A stretch of 64,000 bases of DNA from Utricularia gibba (GCA_002189035.1 CM007992.1:3224001-3288000), one strand, 5' to 3'. Counted from the stretch's first letter, positions 11,983 to 24,349 are shown. Numbers and translations: made by a program. Notes: generated by a model not told the origin, from the sequence alone.

Positions 11983-13769
11983 ATATATTATTAATATTTA
12001 TATTTTATAAATTTGTAATTTAAAAATATTTATTGTATATCATTCGTATTATAAAAATAAAAAATATTATATAAATGAGCAGCTCATTAGCATACTTGAA
12101 TTTAGGTCACCTAACTATGTTAATTTTTTAAACCCTAGACTCAAATTAAGTCATCCAACTATGTTAATGGGCAGCCCATCAACATAGTTGGTTTTAGGAT
12201 TTAATAAATGAGAATTAGTACTTAGTAGTGTAATAGCTTTTTTCATTCCTTTTCTTCTTCCAAATCCTCAAAGTAAACTTGTGGTTATGGAAATCTTTCC
12301 TTTAAATCATTATTAAACCAATGCAGCTTCAAATCGGGTTTTTGAAGAGTAGAAAACTTGAAAAAAAAAAAAAGTTTTATATACTTTTTTGAAGTTGTAC
12401 ATTTCTTTTTTTTTTTCTAGTTTTAAAGCTTCCTATTATGGAAACAAGCTGATGTTATTTTGCTATAATTTCTTGATTTTAAGAGGTGCATATGATTGAG
12501 TAATCATTCAATCTTTCTGTATCTTATCTTGTGGTTGATTTGGCTGATGAATCTGAATTTTTAAAAAATAATTTTGGAATTCCAGAGACTAACTCATCTT
12601 TAAACAAAAAAAATGTGAATTTTATTGATACGATCACTTTTTGTATAATTCGGTAAAAAGAAAGATAATATATAAATACTATCTTTATAAACTATGTGAA
12701 AAAATGATGATTATCAATTAAAAATTTTAGAATGAGTACTTGAAATCACCCTCGTCACTGTGACTATTGCCATAACCATGACTATCGTTTTCACCGCGTT
12801 GCCTGCTCTGCCACGATGCCCCACTCGTCAATGTCACGTGCCCCACTACGGAGCTGACTAATGGATCTGTTCAACAGCAACATAAAAATATAAAATATTT
12901 TTATAGATAATGTTATATTAATAATTTTATTATATTGAAATATTGAAAACCAATTTTGTCATTATTTTGAAAAAGTATAGGTTAATTATGTTAAATCGTT
13001 AAAACAGTGGAGATAAAACGGTAATCGATTGTAACTAATTTTACAAATCTCCAACACATTTTTTTGATGATTTTAGCAGCATTTTTTTTAAAAAATAGAA
13101 TTAACCCTTAATCTAAGAGTCAAAACCATGTTTAATTAATGAGAACACGATATAATCCCATAAAAATAATGGCATATTTTTATACATGGTAATAATTATT
13201 TTTCTAATTAATACACACGATAATAATAAATACAGGACATCTTGAATTCCACAAAAATAATGAATGCTGAATCTTGGATCCAATTTCAGATGTTTTTTAG
13301 TAAAATAAAACTTTTGTTTCACACATGTTTCAATTATAAATAAATATTTCATATATAATTTTGACACAGAAACAATTTTTGTTATAAAAAAATTAAAATA
13401 TAGAAAAACTTATTATTTTTTAGTAAAATAAGCTTTAGTAGAATAAAACTTATTATTTTTTTCAATTCTATTTTATCAAAATATTTATGAAAAAGTAATT
13501 TTAAGAAATTATAAAAGAAGCTTGAATTTTCATTAAGTAATTTTTATAGTTAATCCCAACTGTTTTAACTTAATGGTACGTTTAGTCCATACTATTTGAC
13601 ATAAAAAATACGTTTGGTCCCCATTAAAAGAATTAATATTTAATATTTTAACTTTAGGGTAGTCGTAACAGTGCACACTGTGAAAATTGTTTATCTGGTT
13701 TCTACTTCACAGTAAATCTACTGCCTCTTTGAATTTCTTTGCTTGCAGAGTGGCATTAGCAAGGAGATA
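11556..13769. other. AT-rich intergenic region with TA microsatellite and hairpin
   Basis: Contains a (TA)n tract around 11950-11980 and a near-perfect hairpin at 12155-12191. The rest is AT-rich DNA without exons. From about 13660 the sequence becomes similar to the region upstream of TPS copy 2, so the duplicated unit begins about here. Confidence 0.5.
12155..12191. repeat. 18-bp inverted repeat (hairpin) with 1-nt loop
   Basis: The left arm begins CCAACTATGTTAATGGGC and the right arm is its reverse complement with one mismatch; one base separates them. Diverged versions of the same words (CTAACTATGTTAAT, GCAGCTCATTAGCA) occur at about 12080-12130, so the hairpin may be the core of a larger, decayed foldback element. 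Confidence 0.7.
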
Positions 13770-16700
13770 ATGCCATTGGCTCTTCCGATCTCTTCCTTGA
13801 TTCGTTGTTAGTATACTCTGCGCATTTTTTAAGTGAGAAAAAGTGTGTGGAGAGTTATCTCCTGAGTTGTTGGTGTTTTTTTGCAGGTGATGCATACCCA
13901 AGCATACCAGCATGGAGGGCTAAGGGCTGTGTGGAGGTGAACTAGATGGGCTTTTTTTTTTTGTCATTTTGAGAAGCAGGTTTCATGTCTTCTTCCATGT
14001 GATCCAGAACAAAGAGGGGCTCATTGGAAGAATAAGGGAGAAGATTAACAGTGGGAAGGTGGAAATATCTCCATCAGCATATGATACGGCATGGGTGTCG
14101 ATGGTGCCAGCAGGAGATTATGAGCTGAAACCGCGCTTTAGAGAGTGCTTGCAGTGGATAGTGAAGAATCAGAATGAAGATGGGTCATGGGGGTTGAATC
14201 CAGGAGGCCATCCGGATCTGGTTAAAGACTCTCTTTCTTGCACCTTGGCTTGTGTTCTTGCCCTTCACAAATGGAAGCTGGACCAGACACTAATTGATAG
14301 AGGTAAGGTTGAGGTCTGTTTGGTGTAGTTCAAATAACTAACTCTAAAAAAGTGATTCTTTACGTTTAAGAAAATCTTTAGTTTTTATTGGAGTAAGAAT
14401 CCTTCAGTTTCTCAAAAAAATGAAACACTTTATTGTTTCAATTTCAAGTGGAACAAAAGCAATACGTGTTTTGTTCGAAAATTTTATTTAGAAATACTTT
14501 TATTGAAATTGAATCTGCACCAAACAAATTCCTAATATTTTGCTATCTGAACTTAGATCACATTGAAATGCAGTTCCTTATCTGGATTGCAGGATTGGAG
14601 TTCATAGCTTCACATGCTTGGGCTGTAACAGATAGAAATCAGATTTCTCCGGTTGGATTCGACATTACTTTTACTGGGATGATTAAATATGCCAACCAAA
14701 TGCATTTATCATTGCCATTGAACCAAGCTTTGGTTGCTTCACTACTAGAGATTAGAGACTCTGAGATGAGGTTGGTGCCTACTTCTTCCAGTTACATAGA
14801 GTTAACAAAGATATTCAACTTGTTTGGATCCTGTCTTTTAGAGGAAACCAAAACCTGGGATATGTATCAGAAGGATTAGGAAGTTCATGTAACTGGCATG
14901 CAGTCATATCATGTTTCCAAAGAAGCAATGGCTCAATATTGAACTCGCCGGCAACCACAGCAGCTGCTTTGATTCATGTACAAGATGAGAATTGCATGAA
15001 GTATTTGGTGTCTACTGTCAATGCTTGCAATGGATGGGGTACTACTCCTTCATACTAATCCTCTTGAATCCTGATTCAGTTGGTGAAATGATCATGTTTT
15101 TCTGGCTTGTCTTATGTCAGTGCCTACAATGTACCCCTTCGAAACATACAGCCGACTCATCATGGTTGATATGCTCGAAAACATGGGGATAGACCAGTAT
15201 TTTGAACAAGAGATTGAGAATATTCTTGATCAAGTGTATAGGTGAACAGCACAGCGATCCTCATTCATACGCATTTATCTTTTGATCCTCTGTTGTTGTA
15301 TTGCATCGACTTTGTGGCCTGAACAGAGGTTGGCTTATAAGAGAAGATGAGCTGTTTTCAGATATCTTTTGCCAGGCTCTCTCATTTCGCCTTCTAAGGA
15401 AGAAGGGATATGATGTCTCATCAGGTGCTGTGTTTTTTTCCTTCTGAAATAGACATTAAAGTTTATCTGCAACGTCTATTTCATGATTCAGATGAGCTGG
15501 CTGAGTTTGTGGAGCAGGAACACTTGCTCAAAAGGCTTGGCATGCAAAATGACTGCTTGAGTACTGCACACAAGCTTTACCAGGCTTCAAGGATAAAAGT
15601 CCATGAAAAAGAAGATGTTCTTGAGAGAATTCATTCATGGACTGCAATATATCTGCAACAGGAGATGAGCAACAACACTATTTTAGATGAAAACTTTTGG
15701 AAACAGATGATTAAGAACACATTTGATGAAATATTTGATCTCTGTGACGGAATCTCTGATATGTGTCTTCCGTCTTATCTGAAACCATCAAGCTGGAATA
15801 TGACCTGAAGAACTTTCATGGAAACCTTGATGCTATAAGAACCCGAAGAAGCATCGATTTATACAGCCTTCAAGATTTTCATGTTCTGAAAACAGCATAT
15901 AGGTAACTAACTACTGACTGGCTTGCAATGTTATGTTTCTGCTGGTTGATTTCCATGTGGTCTCTTGTATCTTCTATGTAGACTCCCACTGATTCATAGT
16001 GGTGGCATTCTCTTGCTCTCTGCTCAAGATTTCACAACTCATCAAGCTGAATACCAAGAAGAACTAAAACAGATGGAAAGGTATATGTGTATATCATAAC
16101 TTCTCTGATCCCCTCTACAAACTATGGAAGCTAATGTTATGCATTCAACATGCAATAGGTGGTTTACTGAATCCAGATTGGATCAACTAAACCAAGGAAG
16201 AAAAATACTGCACATTTCTTACTTCTCAACTGCTGCTGCCATTGTTGGTCTGGAGTTATCCTCGGTCCGAATAGCTTATAGTCAGACAATTGTTCTTATA
16301 TCTTGCATCGATGATTTTTTCGACCATTATGGGTCTCAAGAAGAGGCTCTCTCTTTAATAGATTTAGTGAGGAAGTATGCTGCCCACTTTTGCTTTCTTT
16401 CCGCCTAATCCAGATCTTAATAACCTCCTCTTATGCCTGGATTGCAGGTGGAATGTAGAGCCAGGAACTTCGTATTTCTCTGAAGAAGTTGAAATTTTGT
16501 TCACTGCATTGTATACAACAGTTAATGAAGTAGCAGAAAAGGCTTCTCACTAGCAAGGATGGTGCATGAGACAAGAACTAGTTAACATGGTAGCGGAAGA
16601 ATCTTCACATCTACTGTTTTCCCAACACTCTCTAACCATATGTTTTTCTTTTTTTTTTTGGAGTGGCATGAGCTTCTGACAAGTTTTGCAAGAGGAAAGA

Positions 16701-17305
16701 ACTCTTGGAGCAGCAGCAACAACATACAAAATGTTGATGAGTATATGGATTTTTCATCAAAAAGCCTGGGGTGCAAACTTTGTTTCTCCATGTCTGTTCA
16801 TTTTCTAGGAGTGAAAGTAGCCAAAGAAATGTTCACATCCAGAGAGTGGAGTTCCTTGTCCTACAGTGCATCTGTTGTCTGCAGACTTCTGAATGATCTG
16901 AAGACATACAAGGCATTGTGCTCTGATATGATGCATTCCTCCGAACACCTTCCCCGCATACTCTTAACATGTTGTTTTATGCAGAGAGAGCAAGAAGAAG
17001 GTGTTCTGAACATTGTGAGCGTGCTGATGATGATCGAGAATGCTTCAGAGGAAGAGGCTCTGTCAAAGCTCGAGCAAATTGTGGAATGCCATCGGCGCAA
17101 AGTGATGCAAATGGTTTATCAGAGAGAAGGAAGCAGCATTGCAAGAGAATGCAAACTACTCTTCTGGAAGTCATGCCAAATTGCTTATTTCCTGTACTCC
17201 CACACTGGAGGAGATGAGTTCACTTCTCCTCATGGTGTTGTTTTGGATATCAATGATGTGATTTGGGAGCCACTTAGGCCTTCCCTGCTTCCAAATCACA
17301 TCTGA
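13770..17305 (+). pseudogene. Terpene synthase TPS-e/f copy 1 (kaurene-synthase-like), disrupted
   Basis: Fourteen exon equivalents: 13770-13806, 13887-13936, 14008-14302, 14593-14770, 14842-15038, 15121-15241, 15327-15424, 15492-15706, 15793-15902, 15982-16080, 16159-16374, 16448-16589, 16664-16912 and 16985-17305. The gene matches copy 2 exon by exon and keeps the class I metal-binding motif DDFFD. Two lesions are visible. First, codon 16551-16553 in exon 12 is TAG where copy 2 has CAG. Second, the exon 8 donor reads ATGATT at 15707 where copy 2 has GTGATT; without it, exons 8 and 9 do not join in frame. Truncation at the TAG would remove the second metal-binding motif and the C-terminal helices. 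As in copy 2, intron 13 begins with GC (16913). I infer a recent pseudogene; an assembly error at either site cannot be excluded. Confidence 0.8.
13996..15598 (+). repeat. Tract apparently identical to 18703-20305 (TPS copies)
   Basis: From 13996 to 15598 this sequence appears identical to 18703-20305 at a constant offset of 4707 bases, introns included. Substitutions appear on both sides: C/T at 13995 versus 18702, and G/A at 15599 versus 20306. The tract covers exons 3 to 7 and the first half of exon 8. I compared all visible reading frames and sample lines, not every base by machine. Confidence 0.8.
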
Positions 17306-18484
17306 ATTGTTGAGCTGAAGTCAATGCAATTCTAAAAGCATTTTTACTCAGTTTTTGGAAATGCCGACATAGTATTTTCGAGAATTGAGTTATTAGGTTT
17401 TCGTTATGTTTGTATATATTTTCGGAAATCATAATATTAAAATAAATATTATAAATTATATTTTGAACTATTTTGAGAAGTAAATTGAGTTTCATTATTT
17501 CCATTTTCGTAAAAAATGAAAAAACAATATTACTCATTTCTGTAACATTTACTTCATTTCCAAAAATACCATATCAATATTTTTGTAAATGAATAAAGAT
17601 GATCTTTATAAGAGGATAACAAAAATGATAACTTTTTTCTATATAGATTCATATTTTATACAAATTTATCTATTCTATTTTTATTGAATAAATTTAGTAA
17701 GTATTTTAATATTATATTTTAGAAGAATCATAATAAAGTTTATATATAAACTATTGTTTGATTAATAATTTGTGTAATATTAGCATAATTTTTAAATTTA
17801 TTATATCTAATATATAAAATTTTATAAATAATAAAATATTTTTTATTATATACATAACATAATAATTACAAATCTAATGACGATTATAAAATACGATTTA
17901 CACTCTTTCTATTTATCTATTATTAATGTTATATAGATTTTATTCTTAAGAATTTTTTTAAATAAAATTTAGTTTTATATTTGATAATAAAACTATATTT
18001 GAATTATTGTCAGAGCCACTACCATGCATCTCGCAAAGATTCAAAACCTTGCCGGAGAAGCAGTCCTTTGAAGCTTTGAAGGTGTTCCGATGCGGCAGAG
18101 GACGATGCGCGAGCACCGATAGGGTGATGGGTCGAGAATGAGAGTGTGGGAAGATGGCTGGTTAGACACGGCCGGAGCTTTAAAGGTGTCCAAATACTCT
18201 TACCGGAAGTATCTGTGCACGTCCCAATGGTCTATAAACCTTTCCTCCTCTGGATGTCATGCCACTTTCTTTCTCTACCTAAACTTAGTTTTCTGTTAGA
18301 GTCAAGAAAAAGCTGACTTTCTATCTTTCTACTCATACACTGAGTATTGCACTTCAGGGAAGTTGTAACAGGGCGCTGTCTGAAAGTTGTTCATCTTGTT
18401 TCTTCTAAGCTCCAATGGAGATCACAATAAATCTACTGCCCCTTTGAATTTCTTTGCTTGCAGAGTGGCACTAGCAAGGAGATA
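17306..18484. other. Spacer between the tandem TPS genes
   Basis: AT-rich from about 17300 to 18000, then a more GC-balanced stretch that acts as the upstream region of TPS copy 2. Bases about 18360-18484 resemble the sequence before copy 1. No other gene is seen. Confidence 0.5.
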
Positions 18485-21400
18485 ATGTCATTGGCGCTTC
18501 CGATCTCTTCCTTGATTCGTTGTTAGTATACTCTGCGCATTTTTTAAGTGTGTGGAGCTTTATCTCCTGAGTTGCTGGTGTTTTTTTTTGCAGGTGATGC
18601 ATATACAAGCATGCCAGCATTGAGGGCTAAGGGCTGTGTTGAGGTGAACTAGATGGGCTTTTTTTTTTTGTCATTTTGAGAAGCAGGTTTCATGTCTTCT
18701 TTCATGTGATCCAGAACAAAGAGGGGCTCATTGGAAGAATAAGGGAGAAGATTAACAGTGGGAAGGTGGAAATATCTCCATCAGCATATGATACGGCATG
18801 GGTGTCGATGGTGCCAGCAGGAGATTATGAGCTGAAACCGCGCTTTAGAGAGTGCTTGCAGTGGATAGTGAAGAATCAGAATGAAGATGGGTCATGGGGG
18901 TTGAATCCAGGAGGCCATCCGGATCTGGTTAAAGACTCTCTTTCTTGCACCTTGGCTTGTGTTCTTGCCCTTCACAAATGGAAGCTGGACCAGACACTAA
19001 TTGATAGAGGTAAGGTTGAGGTCTGTTTGGTGTAGTTCAAATAACTAACTCTAAAAAAGTGATTCTTTACGTTTAAGAAAATCTTTAGTTTTTATTGGAG
19101 TAAGAATCCTTCAGTTTCTCAAAAAAATGAAACACTTTATTGTTTCAATTTCAAGTGGAACAAAAGCAATACGTGTTTTGTTCGAAAATTTTATTTAGAA
19201 ATACTTTTATTGAAATTGAATCTGCACCAAACAAATTCCTAATATTTTGCTATCTGAACTTAGATCACATTGAAATGCAGTTCCTTATCTGGATTGCAGG
19301 ATTGGAGTTCATAGCTTCACATGCTTGGGCTGTAACAGATAGAAATCAGATTTCTCCGGTTGGATTCGACATTACTTTTACTGGGATGATTAAATATGCC
19401 AACCAAATGCATTTATCATTGCCATTGAACCAAGCTTTGGTTGCTTCACTACTAGAGATTAGAGACTCTGAGATGAGGTTGGTGCCTACTTCTTCCAGTT
19501 ACATAGAGTTAACAAAGATATTCAACTTGTTTGGATCCTGTCTTTTAGAGGAAACCAAAACCTGGGATATGTATCAGAAGGATTAGGAAGTTCATGTAAC
19601 TGGCATGCAGTCATATCATGTTTCCAAAGAAGCAATGGCTCAATATTGAACTCGCCGGCAACCACAGCAGCTGCTTTGATTCATGTACAAGATGAGAATT
19701 GCATGAAGTATTTGGTGTCTACTGTCAATGCTTGCAATGGATGGGGTACTACTCCTTCATACTAATCCTCTTGAATCCTGATTCAGTTGGTGAAATGATC
19801 ATGTTTTTCTGGCTTGTCTTATGTCAGTGCCTACAATGTACCCCTTCGAAACATACAGCCGACTCATCATGGTTGATATGCTCGAAAACATGGGGATAGA
19901 CCAGTATTTTGAACAAGAGATTGAGAATATTCTTGATCAAGTGTATAGGTGAACAGCACAGCGATCCTCATTCATACGCATTTATCTTTTGATCCTCTGT
20001 TGTTGTATTGCATCGACTTTGTGGCCTGAACAGAGGTTGGCTTATAAGAGAAGATGAGCTGTTTTCAGATATCTTTTGCCAGGCTCTCTCATTTCGCCTT
20101 CTAAGGAAGAAGGGATATGATGTCTCATCAGGTGCTGTGTTTTTTTCCTTCTGAAATAGACATTAAAGTTTATCTGCAACGTCTATTTCATGATTCAGAT
20201 GAGCTGGCTGAGTTTGTGGAGCAGGAACACTTGCTCAAAAGGCTTGGCATGCAAAATGACTGCTTGAGTACTGCACACAAGCTTTACCAGGCTTCAAGGA
20301 TAAAAATCCATGAAAAAGAGGATGTTCTTGAGAGAATTCATTCATGGACTGCATCATATTTGCAACAGGAGATGAGCAACAACACTATTTTAGATAAAAA
20401 CTTCCGGAAACAGGTGATTAAGAACACATTTGATGAAATATTTGATCTCTGTGACAGAATCTCTGATTTGTGTATTCCGTTTTATCTGAAACCATCAAGC
20501 TGGAATATGACCTCAAGAACTTTCATGGAAATCTTGATGCTATAAGAACCCGAAGAAGCATCGATTTATACAGCGTTCAAGATTTTCATGTTCTGAAAAC
20601 AGCATATAGGTAACTAACTACAGACTGGCTTGCAATGCTGTATTTGTGCTGGTTGATTTCCATGTGGTCTCTTGTATCTTCTATGTAGACTCCCACTGAT
20701 TCATAGTGAAGACATTCTCTTGCTCTCTGCTCAAGATTTCTCTACTCGTCAAACTCAATACCAAGAAGAACTAAAACAGATGGAAAGGTATATGTATATA
20801 TCATAACTTCTCTGATCCCCTCTACAAACTATGGAAGCTAATGTTATGCATTCAACATACAATAGGTGGTTTACTGAATCCAGATTGGATCAACTAAACC
20901 AAGGAAGAAAAATACTGCACATTTCTTACTTCTCAACTGCTGCTGCCATTGTTGGTCTGGAGTTATCCTCGGTCCGAATAGCTTATAGTCAGACAATTGT
21001 TCTTATATCTTGCATCGATGATTTTTTCGACCATTATGGGTCTCAAGAGGAGGCTCTCTGTCTAATAGATTTAGTGAGGAAGTAAGTATGCTGCCTCCTT
21101 TTGTTTTCTTTCCCTTAATCCAAAACTTAATAACCTCCTCTTATGCGTGGATTGCAGGTGGAATGTAGAGCCAGGAACTTGTTATTTCTCTGAAGAAGTT
21201 GAAATTTTCTTCACTGCATTGTATAGAACAGTTAATGAAGTAGCAGAAAAGGCTTCTCAGCAGCAAGGATGGTGCATGAGGCAAGAACTAGTTAACATGG
21301 TAGCAGACGAATCTTCACATCTAATGTTTTCCCAACACTCTCTAACCATATCTTCATTTCTTTTTTGTTTTGGAGTGGCATGAGCTTCTGACAAGTTTTG

Positions 21401-22016
21401 CAAGAGAAAAAAACTCTTGGAGCAGCAGCAACAACATACAAAATGTTGATGAGTATATTGACTTTTCATCAAAAAGTGTGGGGTGCAAACTTTGCTTCTC
21501 TATGTCTGTTCATTTTCTAGGATTGAAAGTAGCCAAAGAAATGTTCACATCCAAAGAGTGGAGTTCCTTGTCCTACAGTGCATCTGTTGTCTGCAGACTT
21601 CTCAATGATCTCAAGACATACAAGGCATTGTCCTCTGATATGATGCATTCCTCCGAACACCTTCCCCGCATACTCTAAAATTCTGTTTTATGCAGAAGGA
21701 GCAAGAAGAAGGTGCTCTGAACATTGTGAGCGTGCTGATGATGATCGAGAATGCTTCAGAGGAAGAGGCTCTGTCAAAGCTCGAGCAAATTGTCGAACGC
21801 CATCGGCGCAAAGTGATGCAAATGGTGTATAAGAGAGAAGGAAGCAGCATTCCAAGAGAATGCAAACTGCTCTTCTGGAAGTCATGCCAAATTGCTCATT
21901 TCCTGTACTCCCACACTGGAGGAGATGAGTTCACTTCTCCTCATGGTGTTGCTGTGGATATCAATGATGTGATTTGGGAGCCCCTTAAGCCTTCTCTCCT
22001 ATCAAATCACATCTGA
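18485..22016 (+). CDS. Terpene synthase TPS-e/f copy 2, kaurene-synthase-like class I diterpene synthase
   Basis: Fourteen exons: 18485-18521, 18594-18643, 18715-19009, 19300-19477, 19549-19745, 19828-19948, 20034-20131, 20199-20413, 20500-20609, 20689-20787, 20866-21081, 21158-21299, 21376-21624 and 21696-22016. They encode 775 residues, about the length of kaurene synthases. The N-terminus ([13 protein letters not shown]) looks like a plastid transit peptide. The N-terminal helical domain has [14 protein letters not shown] and QNEDGSWGL, but I see no class II DXDD acid motif. The C-terminal domain has DDFFD (residues 518-522) and, across the exon 13/14 border, NDLKTYKKE (663-671), the NSE/DTE motif. 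It therefore probably ionises a prenyl diphosphate such as a copalyl-type substrate; the product is unknown, and a linalool/geranyllinalool-type function is an alternative. Intron 13 is GC-AG. Exon 8 splicing through GTGATT at 20414 (an 86-nt intron) is inferred from frame. Confidence 0.85.
18703..20305 (+). repeat. Second copy of the apparently identical TPS tract
   Basis: Partner of 13996-15598. Outside the tract the two TPS copies differ at several per cent of positions, with indels in introns and flanks. Confidence 0.8.
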
Positions 22017-22705
22017 ATTGTTGAAGTAAAGTAAATGCAATTCCTCATAAAAGTATAACAAAATGATAATTATTTTTTTTACACACTAAATATAGATGAT
22101 TACTTTTCTAATATATTCATTAAACTACATTCAATAAAGATAATTAGAAAAAGATTAGTATTGAAATCTTGAACTGAACCGTAATTAGAACAAGTACTAA
22201 CGGTTTTAATTCAAAATTGGAATCGAAACCATTGAATCAAATCGAAACTAGAACTAGACGGTTATCATTTAAATGAATAATGCGTTTAAAATTATGATTC
22301 AAGTGGATTACACTTGTAATAAAATTTCAATAAAATTCTTATCTATAGAGAAGCGTGACAAGTGATACTGAAATTAAATAAGAATGAGATAATATTGCAT
22401 TTACATTTATTTGTTGTCCAATCACACACAAATATTTTAACAAAAATAATAGTACATGTTGAATTTCAAACATTTTGAATAGGTATATAAATAACCAAAT
22501 ATGACTCGGCTCTTTAGAGTTCTTGATGAACTCTTTATGAACTTTATTTCATCTTATTTAGTGGTTTTTCTTTTTGGTGGTGGGTTTTGGTAGCCCTATG
22601 GTTTCCTGTTATAAAAATTGGGGCTTTTGAATTTGGCAATCTCTATGTGGGTTCAATGCTTGGATATTAGCGGTTTTTTCTAGGGATGCTTTTGGAGGCT
22701 CAGGT
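22017..22705. other. TPS 3' flank and PPR promoter
   Basis: AT-rich; the 3' UTR of TPS copy 2 probably occupies the first 100 or so bases. No other gene is seen. Confidence 0.5.
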
Positions 22706-24061
22706 ATGAATTCTGGAGGAAGTCTAGGGCATCCTTGTATCGTTGAAAATCTCATTAATCTAGCATCTCGAGGTCATCTGTGTGAGGCAATTGATAATTT
22801 GCCCATATTATTGCGCAAAGGCGTTCGTTTGAAATCCAAAACAATTGCCTTCCTGATTCATCAGTGCTCCCATGAGAAATCTATTGAACTTGCGAACTTG
22901 GTTTGCATGCACTTGAAGCGCACAGGTAGGAAACGTCTCAGTACATTTTTGTCCAATAATTTGATTGACATGTATGCCAAATGTGGTGATCATGTAAAGG
23001 CACGTGAGATATTTGATAAAATGGCTGATCGAAATTTGTTTTCTTGGAATGCTATGCTTTCGGGGTATTCAAAATTAGGGATGTTAAGGGCAGCAAAAAA
23101 ATTATTTGATAAAATGCCGGAGGAGAAGGATTTTGTTAGTTGGAATACGATGATGATGGCGTATGTACAGACCGGCTGGTTTGCTGAGGCATTTACGCTG
23201 TATATGGAGTTGAGAAAGAAGGATATTGGATTGAACGAATACAGTTTTGCAGGTGTCTTAAAAGCTTGCGTTAGATTGAAATATTTGTTCTTAGCGAGAC
23301 AATTGCATTGTCAGGTTCTTGTTGTTGGCTTTCTGTCAAATGTGGTTCTTTCCAGCTCTATTATGGATGCCTATGCGAAATGTGGTCAGGTGGGTGATGT
23401 CGAGAACATATTTCTTGGCATGACAACCAGGGATGCTTTTACTTGGACTATTCTTGTGTCGGCTTATTCCCAAGCAGGCTACATGGGATCAGCCCAGGAA
23501 GTTTTTGATGCGATGCCAGAGAAGAACACAATATCTTGGAATGCACTAATTGGGGGTTATGTAAACAATGATCTGGGGTACCATGCTATTAAATCATTTT
23601 CAAAGATGATCACATTTGGGCGTGAACCAGATCAATTCACTTATAGTGCTGTTTTGCTTGCTTGTGCCAACATCGCATCCCTTGAGTTTGGTAGGCAACT
23701 TCACTGTCATGTGGTGACTTCTGGTTGTAGGCTCAACGTACACATGGTGAGCTCTCTCATTCGCATGTATTCATCGTGTAAGAAACGAGGAATTGCTAAA
23801 AGTGTTCTCTACACTGCTGAACAACAGCACATCATGCCATGGAACACCATGATATCTACCTTATCAGATCAAGGATTTGGAAGAGAAGCAGCCAAGGTAT
23901 TCTTTGAGATGCTAGGCTTGGGTGTCAAACCAGAAAGCACCACGTTTCTCATTCTTTTTCATGCGTGTAAAAGGTCAGGACTTGCGAAAGAAGCAGTTTC
24001 CTTGTTTCAGTCTATGAAATCCGATTGCAACATTATTTCAAAGCTTAGGGTACATCTATAA
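22706..24061 (+). CDS. PLS-class PPR protein, shortened at the C-terminus
   Basis: Intronless reading frame of 451 residues. The PPR repeats are clear from about residue 60 to 440 (NLIDMYAKCG, NLFSWNAMLSGY, DAFTWTILVSAYSQAG, NTISWNALIGGYV, HIMPWNTMIS). The arrangement resembles the At2g21090 group of PLS PPR proteins that bind organellar RNA. The last recognisable repeat (KPESTTFLILFHACKRSGLAKEAVSLFQSMKS) is followed by about 10 unrelated residues and a stop. The E and E+ motifs that normally close such proteins are missing, and none is seen in any frame downstream; instead fragments of other genes follow. This suggests the 3' end was lost by rearrangement. The shortened protein may still be made. 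Confidence 0.75.
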   Translation: MNSGGSLGHPCIVENLINLASRGHLCEAIDNLPILLRKGVRLKSKTIAFLIHQCSHEKSIELANLVCMHLKRTGRKRLSTFLSNNLIDMYAKCGDHVKAREIFDKMADRNLFSWNAMLSGYSKLGMLRAAKKLFDKMPEEKDFVSWNTMMMAYVQTGWFAEAFTLYMELRKKDIGLNEYSFAGVLKACVRLKYLFLARQLHCQVLVVGFLSNVVLSSSIMDAYAKCGQVGDVENIFLGMTTRDAFTWTILVSAYSQAGYMGSAQEVFDAMPEKNTISWNALIGGYVNNDLGYHAIKSFSKMITFGREPDQFTYSAVLLACANIASLEFGRQLHCHVVTSGCRLNVHMVSSLIRMYSSCKKRGIAKSVLYTAEQQHIMPWNTMISTLSDQGFGREAAKVFFEMLGLGVKPESTTFLILFHACKRSGLAKEAVSLFQSMKSDCNIISKLRVHL

Positions 24062-24349
24062 GATACATGTTTGTTTCTGGATTTGAGAACAAGAAAGACT
24101 CACCAAAAAATCTAGCAATTCATCATTCATCTCCTGGTGAACAATAGATTGAGATTTGAAGGAAGCTCTCTTCTTATGTCCTTTAGTGAAAGTGAAGAGA
24201 AGAGAGAGAAGCGAAGGCTTGCATCTTGAGATGGATATTGTTACACTCAATATCGAGTCTTACACTCAGCATAGTGGTGCCTTGGGGGCTGCTGAGTGTG
24301 GGGCAGTGTATGTCTGCCGAGTGTCCATCACCGAGTTTAAGCAACCAAG
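24062..24349. other. Unassigned sequence after the shortened PPR gene
   Basis: No recognised coding content. It lies between the broken end of the PPR gene and the EXO84C-derived relic, and contains a repeated TTACACTCA word at about 24240-24270. Confidence 0.4.

Noticed and set aside
13881-13936. Alternative TPS exon 2 frame (VMHTQAY...)
   Set aside because: It is open only in copy 1; copy 2 has a stop in that frame, while the DAY-S-PA-RAKGC frame is open in both.
15410-15808. TPS exon read from the ATG at 15410, and a stop after PSSW as the protein end
   Set aside because: Kaurene-synthase similarity joins VSSD directly to ELAEF at 15492 (20199), and the conserved downstream exon is in another frame reached by an intron.
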